From Pseudonocardia sp. (GTDB taxonomy: Bacteria; Actinomycetota; Actinomycetes; Mycobacteriales; Pseudonocardiaceae), in assembly GCF_025965585.1 (NCBI RefSeq), contig NZ_JAOPWR010000202.1, positions 1 to 53,496 on the forward strand: DNA of 53,496 nucleotides, in the 5' to 3' direction. The notes below the pieces were generated by a model. That model had not been told where the DNA came from and did not search any database. It was given only the letters and a program-made list of their open reading frames with translations. Shown one piece after another: positions 1 to 7,610 of this stretch. The position numbers and the translations under genes are program-made. Each line of letters starts with the position of its first letter. Position 1 is the stretch's first letter.

Positions 1-1
1 G

Positions 2-49
2 GACGTCGAGGAGGCCCTGCGCAGGCTCGGGACCTGGATCAACCGGTAG
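2..49 (+). CDS. C-terminal end of an unidentified protein (partial)
   Basis: The reading frame enters from the left edge and encodes 15 residues (DVEEALRRLGTWINR) before a TAG stop. A C-terminus of this kind (amphipathic helix rich in Leu and Arg) is seen in many aminotransferases and regulators, so no function can be assigned from it. It is on the same strand as the channel remnant that follows. Confidence 0.5.
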   Translation, partial: DVEEALRRLGTWINR

Positions 50-151
50 CGCGAGCCCTACGCTCCGCCGCATGGCCGCCGTCGACACGCCGGGCGCTGA
101 TCCGATCACCGGCGAGCCGCGGATCGCCGCCGGGGACCGCCGCGTCGACCG

Positions 152-481
152 GCCGCTCACCTGCAGGCCCAGCGCGGCGCCCCCGGCGCGTCGATCACCA
201 CGCTCGGCGAGGCCGTCTGGTGGACGATCACCACGACATCGACGGTCGGCTACCGCGACAGCTACCCCGTGACGTTCGAGGGCAGGCCGGCCGCGGCGCT
301 GATGGTCGCCGGGATCGCGCTGCTCGGCGTCGTGACGGCGCCGATCGCGAGCTGGTTCGTGGAGAACCTGCGTCGCACCGTTCGTGACGTGGAGCAGGGG
401 ATCGAGCAGGACGCCGCCCGCACCGAGGTGCAGCTCGCGGAGCTGCGGACGGTCAGCGCGCGGCCGGTCGAGCTGGAGCGC
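152..481 (+). pseudogene. Remnant of a potassium-channel pore domain
   Basis: In the frame of position 152 the translation gives a pore helix (GEAVWWTITTTSTVGY), a selectivity-filter-like TVGYRD at about 239-256, then an inner helix (AALMVAGIALLGVVTAPIAS) and the start of a charged cytoplasmic coil. This is the P-loop plus last helix of a bacterial two- or six-helix K+ channel. The filter normally reads TVGYGD; here the second Gly is Arg. Upstream, the frame is closed by a TGA at 98-100 and no outer helix or voltage sensor is encoded, so the 5' part of the gene is missing. The 3' end runs into the convergent threonine aldolase gene. A decayed fragment is the simplest reading; the outer limits given are approximate. 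Confidence 0.65.
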
Positions 482-1577
482 GACCGCCGCCCGACCTGTC
501 CGCGGGGCCGCCGTTGGTGCGCGGCGGCGGCACGATCGGGCCGATGCGGTCGAGCGCCACGGTGATGTCGGCGTCGGTGAGATCGGCGTGGGTCATCAGC
601 CGGACCTGGCCCGACATCGTCGACACCCGCACGCCCGCCTCCTCGAAGCGGCGCAGCGAGCCGTCGAGATCGGCGACGGCCACCAGCACGATGTTGGTCT
701 CCGGCGTGGACGCGCGCCAGCCACGCTCCTGCAGGCCGCCGGCCAGCGTGCGGGCGCGGGCGTGGTCCTCGGCGAGGCGGTCGATACGGTCCAGCGCGAC
801 GAGGCCGGCCGCGGCCAGCACCCCGCCCTGTCGGACCCCGCCGCCCAGCATCTTGCGGAGCCGCCGTGCCTCCTCGACGAACTCCACGGAGCCGGCCACC
901 ACCGAGCCGACTGGGGCGCCGAGGCCCTTGCTGAGGCAGACCTGGACGGTGTCGGCGCCGACGGTCAAGGCGGCGGGAGGCACGCCAAGCGCGACGGCGG
1001 CATGCCAGAGCCGGGCGCCGTCGAGGTGCACCTTCAGCTTCGCCCGCCGGGCCGCGGCCGCGACGGCGGCGTGCTCCTCGGGGGCGGTGACGGTGCCGCC
1101 GGCGGCGTTGTGGGTGTTCTCCAGGCACAGGAGCGTGGCGCGCAGCGTGTAGTAGGGCCCGGTCGAGCCCGCGGCCCGGCGCACCGCGTCGGGGGAGACC
1201 TTGCCGGGGCCGGCGTCGTGCGACAGCGGCTTGGGCATGCCGCCCGCCAGCCACGCGGCCGTGCCGAGCTCGGCGTCGAGGACGTGCGACCCGGTGGGCG
1301 CGAGGAACGTGTCGCCGCGGCGGATGTGGCTCATCAGCGCGATGAGGTTGCCCATCGAGCCGCTCGGCGTCCACAGCGCGTCGGCGGCACCGAGCAGGCC
1401 CGCCACCCGTTCCTCCAGCTCACGCATGGTGGGGTCGCGGTCCAGCACGTCGTCGCCCACCTCGGCGGCGGCCATCGCCGCGCGCATCTGCTTGGTGGGC
1501 TTCGTGACGGTGTCCGAACGGAGGTCGACAGGACCGTCGTGGGTCGCCGCTCGCCGCGCTCGCGATGTGGGTCGCAC
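453..1577 (-). CDS. ltaE: Low-specificity L-threonine aldolase
   Basis: PLP-dependent cytosolic enzyme of the beta-eliminating lyase family that cleaves L-threonine or L-allo-threonine to glycine and acetaldehyde. The predicted protein has 374 residues, close to the usual 340-360. Near the N-terminus it has the family hallmark DLRSDTVTKPT (about 18-28). LDGARL (185-190, Asp186 contacting the PLP ring nitrogen) and the Schiff-base lysine in LSKGLGAPVGS (Lys217) are intact. The GTG at 1577 is preferred because DLRSD needs a short leader; no strong ribosome binding site supports it, so the start could shift by a few codons. The gene converges on the channel remnant and overlaps its degraded end. 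It is monocistronic and divergent from the sigma factor gene. Confidence 0.88.
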   Translation of the reverse strand: MRPTSRARRAATHDGPVDLRSDTVTKPTKQMRAAMAAAEVGDDVLDRDPTMRELEERVAGLLGAADALWTPSGSMGNLIALMSHIRRGDTFLAPTGSHVLDAELGTAAWLAGGMPKPLSHDAGPGKVSPDAVRRAAGSTGPYYTLRATLLCLENTHNAAGGTVTAPEEHAAVAAAARRAKLKVHLDGARLWHAAVALGVPPAALTVGADTVQVCLSKGLGAPVGSVVAGSVEFVEEARRLRKMLGGGVRQGGVLAAAGLVALDRIDRLAEDHARARTLAGGLQERGWRASTPETNIVLVAVADLDGSLRRFEEAGVRVSTMSGQVRLMTHADLTDADITVALDRIGPIVPPPRTNGGPADRSGGGRAPARPAAR

Positions 1578-1724
1578 GAACCCTGATTCAACCAGGAGGC
1601 GGCCAACGGATTGCGGCAGGGTCACGGAACGATCACGGCGTTGGGCCGTTCGGGTCACGGTGGGTCCGACGTGCAACCGTGTCGCGTCCTCCCCGTCCTG
1701 GGACCGACCGTGAGAAGGGGTGAC

Positions 1725-2243
1725 GTGGACGACGACGCCGAGCGCGAGTTCTCGGAGTACTTCCGCGCGCGCCGGGACGCCGTCCGCCGCACGGCCTACC
1801 TGCTCTGCGGGGACTGGCACCGCGCCGACGACCACGCCCAGGCCGCGTTCGTCGCGCTGCACCGGAGCTGGCGGAAGATCCGGGACAGGGCAGCACTCGA
1901 CGCCTGGATGCGCCGCACGCTGGTGCGCGCCGTCGTGGACGAGTCCCGGCGGCCATGGCGACGGGAGCGGTCCACGGCCGAGCCGGTCGAGGTGGGCGCC
2001 GCCGCACCGGCCTCGGACGGGGTCGCCACGCGTCACGTCCTCGTGGACGGGCTGCGCTCGGTGCCGCCACGGCAGCGGGCCGTGCTGGTGTTGCGCTACC
2101 TGGAGGGACTCGACGTCGCCGGCACCGCGGCGGCGCTGGGGTGCTCGGAGGGCACCGTGAAGAGCCAGACCGCCCACGGCCTCGCCGCGCTGCGGACAGC
2201 ACTGGGCGACGCGCTCGACGACCTGGCGGAGGGAGCGGCATGA
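1725..2243 (+). CDS. SigE-family ECF RNA polymerase sigma factor
   Basis: A 172-residue sigma-70-family protein of the short ECF type, which directs RNA polymerase to a small regulon. Residues about 8-75 form region 2 (YFRARRDAVRRTAYLLCGDW followed by the DDHAQAAFVALHRSW helix). Residues about 105-160 form region 4, with the helix-turn-helix LEGLDVAGTAAALGCSEGTV. GTG 1725 sits 4 nt after a GAAGGGG ribosome binding site; a GTG at 1710 in the same frame is the alternative. Its TGA overlaps the ATG of a 15-codon micro-ORF, which in turn overlaps the next gene, so the three frames look translationally coupled. The membrane protein at 2284 is the likely anti-sigma partner. The signal sensed is unknown. 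Confidence 0.85.
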   Translation: MDDDAEREFSEYFRARRDAVRRTAYLLCGDWHRADDHAQAAFVALHRSWRKIRDRAALDAWMRRTLVRAVVDESRRPWRRERSTAEPVEVGAAAPASDGVATRHVLVDGLRSVPPRQRAVLVLRYLEGLDVAGTAAALGCSEGTVKSQTAHGLAALRTALGDALDDLAEGAA

Positions 2244-2287
2244 GCACACCCGCCGACGTCCTCGTTCCCGCGGAGGCTGCGACATGA
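2240..2287 (+). CDS. 15-codon micro-ORF coupling sigma and anti-sigma genes
   Basis: An ATG at 2240 overlaps the sigma factor stop as ATGA. The frame reads MSTPADVLVPAEAAT and stops at a TGA (2285-2287) that overlaps the ATG of the membrane protein at 2284, again as ATGA. Both overlaps have the geometry used for stop-start re-initiation. A GGAGGGAGCGGC purine-rich stretch lies just before 2240. The peptide itself has no recognisable domain. It may be a relay that sets the ratio of the two proteins, or simply a chance frame; with only 15 codons this cannot be settled from sequence. Confidence 0.35.
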   Translation: MSTPADVLVPAEAAT

Positions 2288-2940
2288 CCGACGACGAGAA
2301 GCTCACCGCGCTGTTCCGCGACGCGGCCGGCGGGGACGCGCCCCCGCCCGGGTTCGGCTACGGCGAGGTCACCGCGGCCTCACGGCGGATCACGATCCGC
2401 CGGCGGGCGGCGCTGGTCGGCGGCGCGGTCGCGCTCGTGGCCGTGGCCGGGATCGGGTCCGCCGTGGCGCTGCCCCGAGGCTCCGAGGGCACGGCGAGCA
2501 GTGCCGCGGCCCCTGCCAGGGCGCCCCAGGCCGAGGGCGCGCCGGAGACCGAGCGGCAGACCGCGGGCACCGCTGTTGCGCCGCTGGGCCCGGGCACCAC
2601 CGGGTGCGCGAACCGGCAGGACCCCGCGCTGCGTGCCCTCGTCGACCAGGCGCTGCCCGCACTCACCGGTGCGACGGAGGCCGCCACCACCGACGTCTGC
2701 CTGCCCGGGACCCAGCGCGGGGTGAACCTGGAGGTCACGGACGGCGGCTCGACGGGACTGATGACCGTCACGTACCTGCCGCCGGGCACGCAGGCCTCGC
2801 TCGTCCACGGGGCGATCAGCGCCCCCACCGCGTCCGGCGGCACGGTGATCATCAGCTCCGAGGCCGTCGGCTCGGAGCGGCCGGCGCCCTTCGCCGGCCG
2901 GCTGCCGTCCGTTCTCGCTTTTCTCGCCGCACGCCTGTAG
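2284..2940 (+). CDS. Single-pass membrane protein, probable anti-sigma factor
   Basis: A 218-residue protein: about 40 cytoplasmic residues beginning MTDDEKLTALFRDAAGG, one transmembrane helix (about 41-63, AALVGGAVALVAVAGIGSAVA), an Ala/Pro/Glu-rich linker, and an external domain with two cysteines (CANRQDP and VCLPG). The topology (short basic cytoplasmic head, one helix, secreted tail) and position directly behind an ECF sigma gene fit a regulator that holds the sigma factor at the membrane. No zinc-binding anti-sigma HxxxCxxC motif is present, so it is not a classic ZAS protein. Start ATG overlaps the micro-ORF stop. Function is inferred from topology and context only. Confidence 0.7.
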   Translation: MTDDEKLTALFRDAAGGDAPPPGFGYGEVTAASRRITIRRRAALVGGAVALVAVAGIGSAVALPRGSEGTASSAAAPARAPQAEGAPETERQTAGTAVAPLGPGTTGCANRQDPALRALVDQALPALTGATEAATTDVCLPGTQRGVNLEVTDGGSTGLMTVTYLPPGTQASLVHGAISAPTASGGTVIISSEAVGSERPAPFAGRLPSVLAFLAARL

Positions 2941-3115
2941 AGAAGGCTCCACCCGTGCCGGGAGGATCGACATGGCCGGACGAAGGGCCGTTGCCGTGCT
3001 GCGGTGGCCGTTGCCGTGACCGGTGTGCCGGCCGTCGTGGAACACATCGAGGGCAGCGGGTACGCGCAGCCGGGCTGACCACGGGCTCCGCTACAGCTCC
3101 CGCCTGCGGGGAGCG

Positions 3116-3121
3116 GACAAT
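3116..3121 (+). promoter_or_regulatory. Candidate -10 hexamer for the TetR gene
   Basis: GACAAT ends 6 nt before the GTG at 3128 and there is no Shine-Dalgarno sequence at the usual distance, so transcription probably begins at or next to the start codon (leaderless mRNA). No convincing -35 box is seen. The stretch 2941-3115 contains no gene that can be supported. Confidence 0.4.
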
Positions 3122-3127
3122 GGTCAC

Positions 3128-3682
3128 GTGGGCACGGCGAAGGGTGAGCGCCGGCGGCAGGAGCTGGTGACGGCCGCCGCCGAGCTGCTGCGCTCCGGCG
3201 GCTTCGACGCCGTCCGCCACCGGGCCGTGGCCGAGAAGGCGGGCCTGCCGCTGGCGTCCACCACCTACTACTTCGCGTCGCTCGACGACCTCGTCACCGC
3301 CGCCGTCGAGCGCACCAGCCGCGATGAGCTCGCCGAGGGCCACGAGCAGCTCGCCGCCAACCCTGGCGACCTGGCCGAGGTGGTGCTCGACCTCCTGCTC
3401 GGCCCGGAGTCGCGCGGCGGCGGCCTGGAGGCGGTGCTGCTGCGCTACGAGCGGCTCGTCGGCGCCGGGCGGCGCCCCTACCTCGCCCCGCTCATGCGCG
3501 AGCTGCGTGGCGAGCTGGACGCGCTGCTCGCCGAGATCCTCGCCCGCTCCGGGCGCCCGCTGGACGAGGTGGCGCTGCGCGACCTCGTGTCGCTCGTCGA
3601 CGGCGCGGTGATCAGTGCGCTGATCGAGGCCGACCCCGACCCCCGGGCCGCCGCCCGCGAGGTGCTGCTCCGCCATCTCTAG
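3128..3682 (+). CDS. TetR-family transcriptional regulator
   Basis: A 184-residue one-component repressor. Residues 5-52 form the TetR DNA-binding domain: helix ERRRQELVTAAAELLRSGGF, then the helix-turn-helix VRHRAVAEKAGLPLASTTYYF, whose last helix ends with the family's typical tyrosine-phenylalanine. The remaining all-helical domain (DELAEGHEQLAANP onward) would bind an unknown ligand and mediate dimerisation; it resembles the TetR_C_18/C_31 style of actinobacterial regulators. Start GTG 3128 is favoured over upstream codons because the DNA-binding domain begins only a few residues later. It stands alone between the sigma cassette and purB, ends 12 nt before a long hairpin, and has no obvious target operator nearby. 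Confidence 0.85.
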   Translation: MGTAKGERRRQELVTAAAELLRSGGFDAVRHRAVAEKAGLPLASTTYYFASLDDLVTAAVERTSRDELAEGHEQLAANPGDLAEVVLDLLLGPESRGGGLEAVLLRYERLVGAGRRPYLAPLMRELRGELDALLAEILARSGRPLDEVALRDLVSLVDGAVISALIEADPDPRAAAREVLLRHL

Positions 3683-3693
3683 CAGTCCGATCC

Positions 3694-3753
3694 GCGCGCC
3701 GTTTTGCGTCCGCGCACCGTCCGTGGACGGTGCGACGACGCAAAACGACGCGC
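3694..3753. terminator. Long 29-bp-arm hairpin between TetR gene and purB
   Basis: Two 29-nt arms (3694-3722 and 3725-3753) are inverted copies of each other with three mismatches, separated by the dinucleotide GT. The arms include GTTTTGCGTC on the left and GACGCAAAAC on the right. The structure starts 12 nt after the TetR stop and ends 26 nt before the purB -10 candidate. It could stop TetR transcripts (no U tract follows, as is common in actinobacteria), or be an extended operator or a small inverted-repeat element. Confidence 0.65.
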
Positions 3754-3778
3754 AGATACGGTGCGCGACCGGGGCGCC

Positions 3779-3784
3779 TAACAT
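3779..3784 (+). promoter_or_regulatory. Candidate -10 hexamer of purB
   Basis: TAACAT is followed after 8 nt by the GTG at 3793. No ribosome binding site lies in this interval, which suggests a leaderless purB message. The right arm of the long hairpin ends 25 nt upstream and would cover the -35 region. Confidence 0.45.
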
Positions 3785-3792
3785 TGCTGCAC

Positions 3793-5211
3793 GTGATCCC
3801 CAACGTGCTGGCCGCCCGCTACGCGAGCCCCGAGCTCGTCCGGCTCTGGTCGCCCGAGTACAAGATCGTGCTGGAGCGCCGACTGTGGATCGCGGTCCTC
3901 CGCGCCCAGCGCGACCTCGGCATCGACGTCCCGGACGGCGTCGTCGAGGCGTACGAGGCCGTTGTCGAGGACGTGGACCTCGCCTCCATCGCCGCCCGCG
4001 AGCGCGTCACGCGCCATGACGTGAAGGCGCGCATCGAGGAGTTCTGCGCGCTCGCCGGTCACGAGCACATCCACAAGGGCATGACCAGCCGCGACCTGAC
4101 GGAGAACGTCGAGCAGCTGCAGATCCGGCTCTCGCTGGAGCACATCCGCGACCGGGCCGTCGCGATCCTGGCCCGGCTCGCGCGCCGCGCCGCCGAGAAC
4201 GCCGAGCTGACGATGGCCGGCCGCAGCCACAACGTCGCCGCGCAGGCCACCACGCTCGGCAAGCGCTTCGCCTCCGCCGCCGACGAGCTGCTCGTCGCGT
4301 TCGCGCGGCTGGAGGAGCTGCAGGCCCGCTACCCGCTGCGCGGCATCAAGGGCCCGATGGGGACGTCGCAGGACATGCTCGACCTTCTCGGCGGCGACGC
4401 CACCAAGCTCGCCTCGCTGGAGTCCCGCGTGGCCGAGCACCTCGGTTTCTCCGGGGCGCTCACCAGCGTCGGGCAGGTCTATCCGCGCTCGCTCGATTTC
4501 GACGTGCTGTCCGCGCTGGTCCAGCTGGCCGCGGGCCCGTCCTCGCTGGCCACGACCATCCGGCTGATGGCGGGCATCGAGCTGGCCACCGAGGGCTTCC
4601 AGCCGGGGCAGGTCGGGTCGTCGGCGATGCCGCACAAGATGAACTCGCGGTCCACCGAGCGCATCAACGGGATGATGGTGCTGCTGCGCGGCTACGCCGG
4701 GATGGCCGGCGAGCTGGCCGGGTCGCAGTGGAACGAGGGCGACGTCTCCGACTCGGTGGTGCGCCGGGTGGCGCTGCCCGATGCGTTCTTCGCCCTCGAC
4801 GGCCTGTTCGAGACCACGCTGACCGTGCTCGACGAGTTCGGCGCCTACCCGGCCGTGATCGCCCGCGAGCTGGACCGCTACCTGCCCTTCCTCGGCACCA
4901 CCGCCGTGCTCATGGCGGCGGTGCGCGCGGGCGTCGGCCGTGAGACCGCCCACGAGGTGATCAAGGAGCACGCCGTCGGCGTCGCGCTGGCGATGCGGGA
5001 GAAGGGCCAGGTCGAGAACGACCTCATCGCCCGGCTCGCCGGCGACGACCGGCTCGGCCTGCCCGCGGGCCTGCTCGACGGGCTGCTCGCCGACCCGCTG
5101 AAGTTCACCGGCGCGGCCGTCTCCCAGGTCGCCGCCGTCGTCGCGCGCGTCCAGGAGGTCGTCGACGCCCACCCCGACGCCGCCGCCTACACCCCCGGAG
5201 CCATCCTGTGA
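3793..5211 (+). CDS. purB: Adenylosuccinate lyase
   Basis: A 472-residue member of the fumarase/aspartase superfamily. It acts twice in purine synthesis, releasing fumarate from SAICAR to give AICAR and from adenylosuccinate to give AMP. The protein begins VIPNVLAARYAS, typical of the family. The superfamily signature loop GSSAMPHKMN lies at residues 275-284 with the catalytic serine and the conserved Met-Pro-His-Lys. TSRDLTENVEQ (about 98-108) and the histidine in GRSHNVAAQATT (about 140-151) supply other active-site residues. GTG 3793 is preferred to TTG 3784, because a -10 hexamer ends 8 nt before it. The stop overlaps the purC start as GTGA. Confidence 0.95.
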   Translation: MIPNVLAARYASPELVRLWSPEYKIVLERRLWIAVLRAQRDLGIDVPDGVVEAYEAVVEDVDLASIAARERVTRHDVKARIEEFCALAGHEHIHKGMTSRDLTENVEQLQIRLSLEHIRDRAVAILARLARRAAENAELTMAGRSHNVAAQATTLGKRFASAADELLVAFARLEELQARYPLRGIKGPMGTSQDMLDLLGGDATKLASLESRVAEHLGFSGALTSVGQVYPRSLDFDVLSALVQLAAGPSSLATTIRLMAGIELATEGFQPGQVGSSAMPHKMNSRSTERINGMMVLLRGYAGMAGELAGSQWNEGDVSDSVVRRVALPDAFFALDGLFETTLTVLDEFGAYPAVIARELDRYLPFLGTTAVLMAAVRAGVGRETAHEVIKEHAVGVALAMREKGQVENDLIARLAGDDRLGLPAGLLDGLLADPLKFTGAAVSQVAAVVARVQEVVDAHPDAAAYTPGAIL

Positions 5212-6053
5212 AGCTGCTGCACTCGGGCAAGGTCCGCGACGTCTACGAGGACCGGGGCGACCTGATCCTCGTCGCGTCCGACCGGATCTCGGTCTACGAC
5301 GTCGTGCTGCCGACGGCCGTGCCGGACAAGGGCGCGGTGCTCACGCGGCTGTCGCTGTGGTGGTTCGACAAGCTCGCCGACCTCGTGCCTCATCACGTGA
5401 TCTCCGCCACCGACGTGCCCGCCGAGTTCGCCGGCCGGGCCGTGCGGTGCCGGAAGCTGGAGATGCTCCCCGTCGAGTGCATCGCGCGCGGCTACCTCGC
5501 CGGCCTGGGGCTCAAGGAGTACCAGAAGCAGGGCACCGTCTCGGGTGTGCCGCTGCCCCCCGGACTCGTCGAGGGCTCGAAGCTGCCGGAGCCGATCTTC
5601 ACCCCCACCACCAAGGCACCGGTGGGGGAGCACGACGAGTTCATGACGTTCGACGAGGTCGTGGCCCTGATCGGCGCCGATCGGGCTCAGCGGCTGAAGG
5701 AGCTCACGCTCGCCGTCTACGCGCGTGGAGCGCAGACGGCCGCCGCGAACGGGATCCTCGTCGCGGACACGAAGCTGGAGTTCGGCCTCGACCCCGAGGG
5801 CGCGATCGTGCTGGGCGACGAGGTGCTGACGCCGGACTCGTCGCGCTTCTGGCCCGCCGACCGCTGGAAGCCCGGTGGCCCGCAGTTCTCGTTCGACAAG
5901 CAGTACGTGCGCGACTGGTCGTCCACCCTGGACTGGGACCGCACCGCCCCCGGCCCCGAGGTGCCCGCCGAGGTCGTCGACGCCACGCGCGCCCGCTACG
6001 TGGAGGTCTACGAACTGATCACCGGAAGCGACTGGGCGTTCACGTCGGTGTGA
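5208..6053 (+). CDS. purC: Phosphoribosylaminoimidazole-succinocarboxamide (SAICAR) synthase
   Basis: ATP-dependent ligase joining CAIR to aspartate, the step before PurB in IMP synthesis. Length of 281 residues is close to other actinobacterial PurC proteins of about 290-300. Visible family features are the N-terminal HSGKVRDVYE phosphate-binding strand, SDRISVYDVVLP (about 24-35), the substrate-binding RCRKLEMLPVECIARGYLAG (about 81-100), and DTKLEFGLD (about 186-194). The start GTG overlaps the purB TGA by 4 nt (GTGA), so translation is probably coupled to purB. The next gene starts 13 nt after the stop. Confidence 0.95.
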   Translation: MKLLHSGKVRDVYEDRGDLILVASDRISVYDVVLPTAVPDKGAVLTRLSLWWFDKLADLVPHHVISATDVPAEFAGRAVRCRKLEMLPVECIARGYLAGLGLKEYQKQGTVSGVPLPPGLVEGSKLPEPIFTPTTKAPVGEHDEFMTFDEVVALIGADRAQRLKELTLAVYARGAQTAAANGILVADTKLEFGLDPEGAIVLGDEVLTPDSSRFWPADRWKPGGPQFSFDKQYVRDWSSTLDWDRTAPGPEVPAEVVDATRARYVEVYELITGSDWAFTSV

Positions 6054-6066
6054 GTTCATTCCGGGT

Positions 6067-6837
6067 GTGGCCGCCCGACTGATCGTCTCGCTCTCCGGAC
6101 TGTCCGACGACTCCCCTGAGTCGCTGCGCCGCGGCGCAGCGTTCGCCGCCGAGCTCGACGCCCTGGGCGTCGCCGTGTCGCACCTACTGCGCCCGCGCAC
6201 CGGGAGCGGTCCGCTGCGGCCCGGCTCCCCGCTCGTGCGCTGGATGCACGAGCGCCGTGCGGCCGGCGATGTGCTCGTCCTGCACGGCTACGACCACATG
6301 CCCGACCCGATCGGGAACTGGCAGGGCTCCGCGCTCGCCCGCGTCGGACGGCGCGCCGAGTTCGCGACGCTGCCCCGGCACGAGGCCGGGCTGCGCCTCA
6401 CGGCCGCCCGCCGCGTGCTGACGGCCGTGGGCCTGCGCACCGACGGGTTCGTGCCGCCGCGCTGGCTCGCGTCCGAGGGCACGGTGGAGGCGTTGCGCGA
6501 GCAGGGGTTCGGGCTGCTCGCCGACGAGACCGGCGTGCGCGTGCTGCGGGACGACGCGGCGACGACGCGGTCCCGCGTGCTGGGCTTCCGGGTCTCCGGC
6601 GAGCGCCGCCCGGTGGCCGACGACCAGAAGGCGGCAGAGGCCTGGCGCTGCCGGCTGCTCGAGGCGGAGGTGGCCCGCACGGTCCGCCGCGGCGGGCTGG
6701 TGCGGATCAACGTCCGGGCCAAGGACCTCAAGCGCACGCCCCGCCGCGACGCGGTGCTGGCCGCCGTCGGCGCCGCGCTGGACCTGGGCGCCCTTCCCGC
6801 CACGTACGAGGCCGCGACGCTGACCCACGCCGCCTGA
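6067..6837 (+). CDS. DUF2334 polysaccharide-deacetylase-like protein
   Basis: A 256-residue cytosolic-looking protein of the DUF2334 group, a relative of the NodB-type (beta/alpha) deacetylases. Visible features are LIVSLSGLSDDSPESL at the N-terminus, the LHGYDHM segment (about 77-83) that carries the histidine and aspartate of a metal site, and GFVPPRWLASEGTVEAL (about 129-145), where the family keeps a Pro-Pro-x-Trp turn. There is no signal peptide, so an extracellular substrate is unlikely unless another route is used. It starts 13 nt after purC and could be co-transcribed with it. No biochemical function is firmly known for this family; a purine role is suggested only by position. Confidence 0.75.
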   Translation: MAARLIVSLSGLSDDSPESLRRGAAFAAELDALGVAVSHLLRPRTGSGPLRPGSPLVRWMHERRAAGDVLVLHGYDHMPDPIGNWQGSALARVGRRAEFATLPRHEAGLRLTAARRVLTAVGLRTDGFVPPRWLASEGTVEALREQGFGLLADETGVRVLRDDAATTRSRVLGFRVSGERRPVADDQKAAEAWRCRLLEAEVARTVRRGGLVRINVRAKDLKRTPRRDAVLAAVGAALDLGALPATYEAATLTHAA

Positions 6838-6858
6838 GCCCCGCGGGCCGGCACGACG

Positions 6859-6925
6859 CGCGAGTCGGCACGGGCTGGTGCGCGAGTCGACACCGAACGG
6901 CGTGCGAGTCGACACCGAACGGCGT
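6859..6925. repeat. Tandem 22-bp direct repeats, about three copies
   Basis: Two perfect adjacent copies of a 22-mer (6882-6903 and 6904-6925; core GCGAGTCGACACCGAACGGC) are preceded by a degenerate copy (about 6859-6881; CGCGAGTCGGCACGGGCTGG). Each unit contains the palindrome GTCGAC, degraded to GTCGGC in the first. The array fills the short gap between two convergent genes, where it may help end transcription or be a dispersed intergenic repeat family. Confidence 0.75.
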
Positions 6926-6934
6926 GCAGCCGGC

Positions 6935-7561
6935 TCAGATCGTCGTCGTCTCGGAACGGTCGAGTACGCGGACCTCGGTACCGGCGGGCTTGAGGCTCTC
7001 GAACATCCCGTAGTGCATCTGCGGCATCGCCAGCACGGCCTCGTGGATCGGCACGGCGGTGCGGGGTGCCACGGCACGGAGGTAGTCGACGGCCTCGGCG
7101 ACCTTGAGCCACGGTGCGCCCGTCGGTAGGAGCAGCACCTCGACCGGCGACGGCGGCAGCTGGAAGGCGTCGCCGGGGTGCAGGAGCGTGCCGTCCACCA
7201 GGTAGGAGTTGTTGGCGATCACCGGGATGTCCGGGTGGATCACCGCGTGCTCCCCGCCCAGCACGTCGATGTGCGCGCCGGCGACGTCGAACGAGGTCCC
7301 GGGTGCGACGACCTCGTGGTCGAACCCGTCCAGCAGGGCTGCACTCTGGGCGTCGACGATCAGCCGCGCGTCGGGGTTGGCCCGCAGCAGCACCTTCAGC
7401 TTGTCGGTGTCGAGGTGGTCGAAGTGCTGGTGGGTGACCAGCACGGCGTCCAGGCCGGTGCTGGTCTCGAAGTCGGTCGAGAAGGCGCCGGGGTCGATCA
7501 GCAGGCGTGCAGCACCGGTGTCGAGGAGCACGCAGGCATGGCCGAAGTGGGTGATCTGCAC
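6935..7561 (-). CDS. Metallo-beta-lactamase-fold hydrolase (UlaG/YtnP-like)
   Basis: A 208-residue protein with one metallo-beta-lactamase fold, probably a two-metal phosphodiesterase or lactonase. It starts MQITHFGHACVLLDTG, the characteristic first strand of the UlaG/RomA-type subgroup, followed by LIDPGAF. The metal-binding HxHxDH motif is intact as THQHFDHLD (His44, His46, Asp48, His49). Later ligands are probably supplied by GGEHAV (about 101-106) and VPIHEAVL. The substrate is unknown. It lies on the opposite strand to the surrounding purine genes and converges with the DUF2334 gene. ATG is the natural start because the first beta strand begins at once. Confidence 0.85.
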   Translation of the reverse strand: MQITHFGHACVLLDTGAARLLIDPGAFSTDFETSTGLDAVLVTHQHFDHLDTDKLKVLLRANPDARLIVDAQSAALLDGFDHEVVAPGTSFDVAGAHIDVLGGEHAVIHPDIPVIANNSYLVDGTLLHPGDAFQLPPSPVEVLLLPTGAPWLKVAEAVDYLRAVAPRTAVPIHEAVLAMPQMHYGMFESLKPAGTEVRVLDRSETTTI

Positions 7562-7610
7562 GACGCCACTGTGCCACCGCAGAGGCGCCGGCGCCTCGAC
7601 CCGCGGGGCC

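Noticed and set aside
72-272. Plus-strand frame beginning MAAVDTPGADP
   Set aside because: The conserved channel sequence is in a different frame; this frame is Arg/Pro/Ser-rich with no fold.
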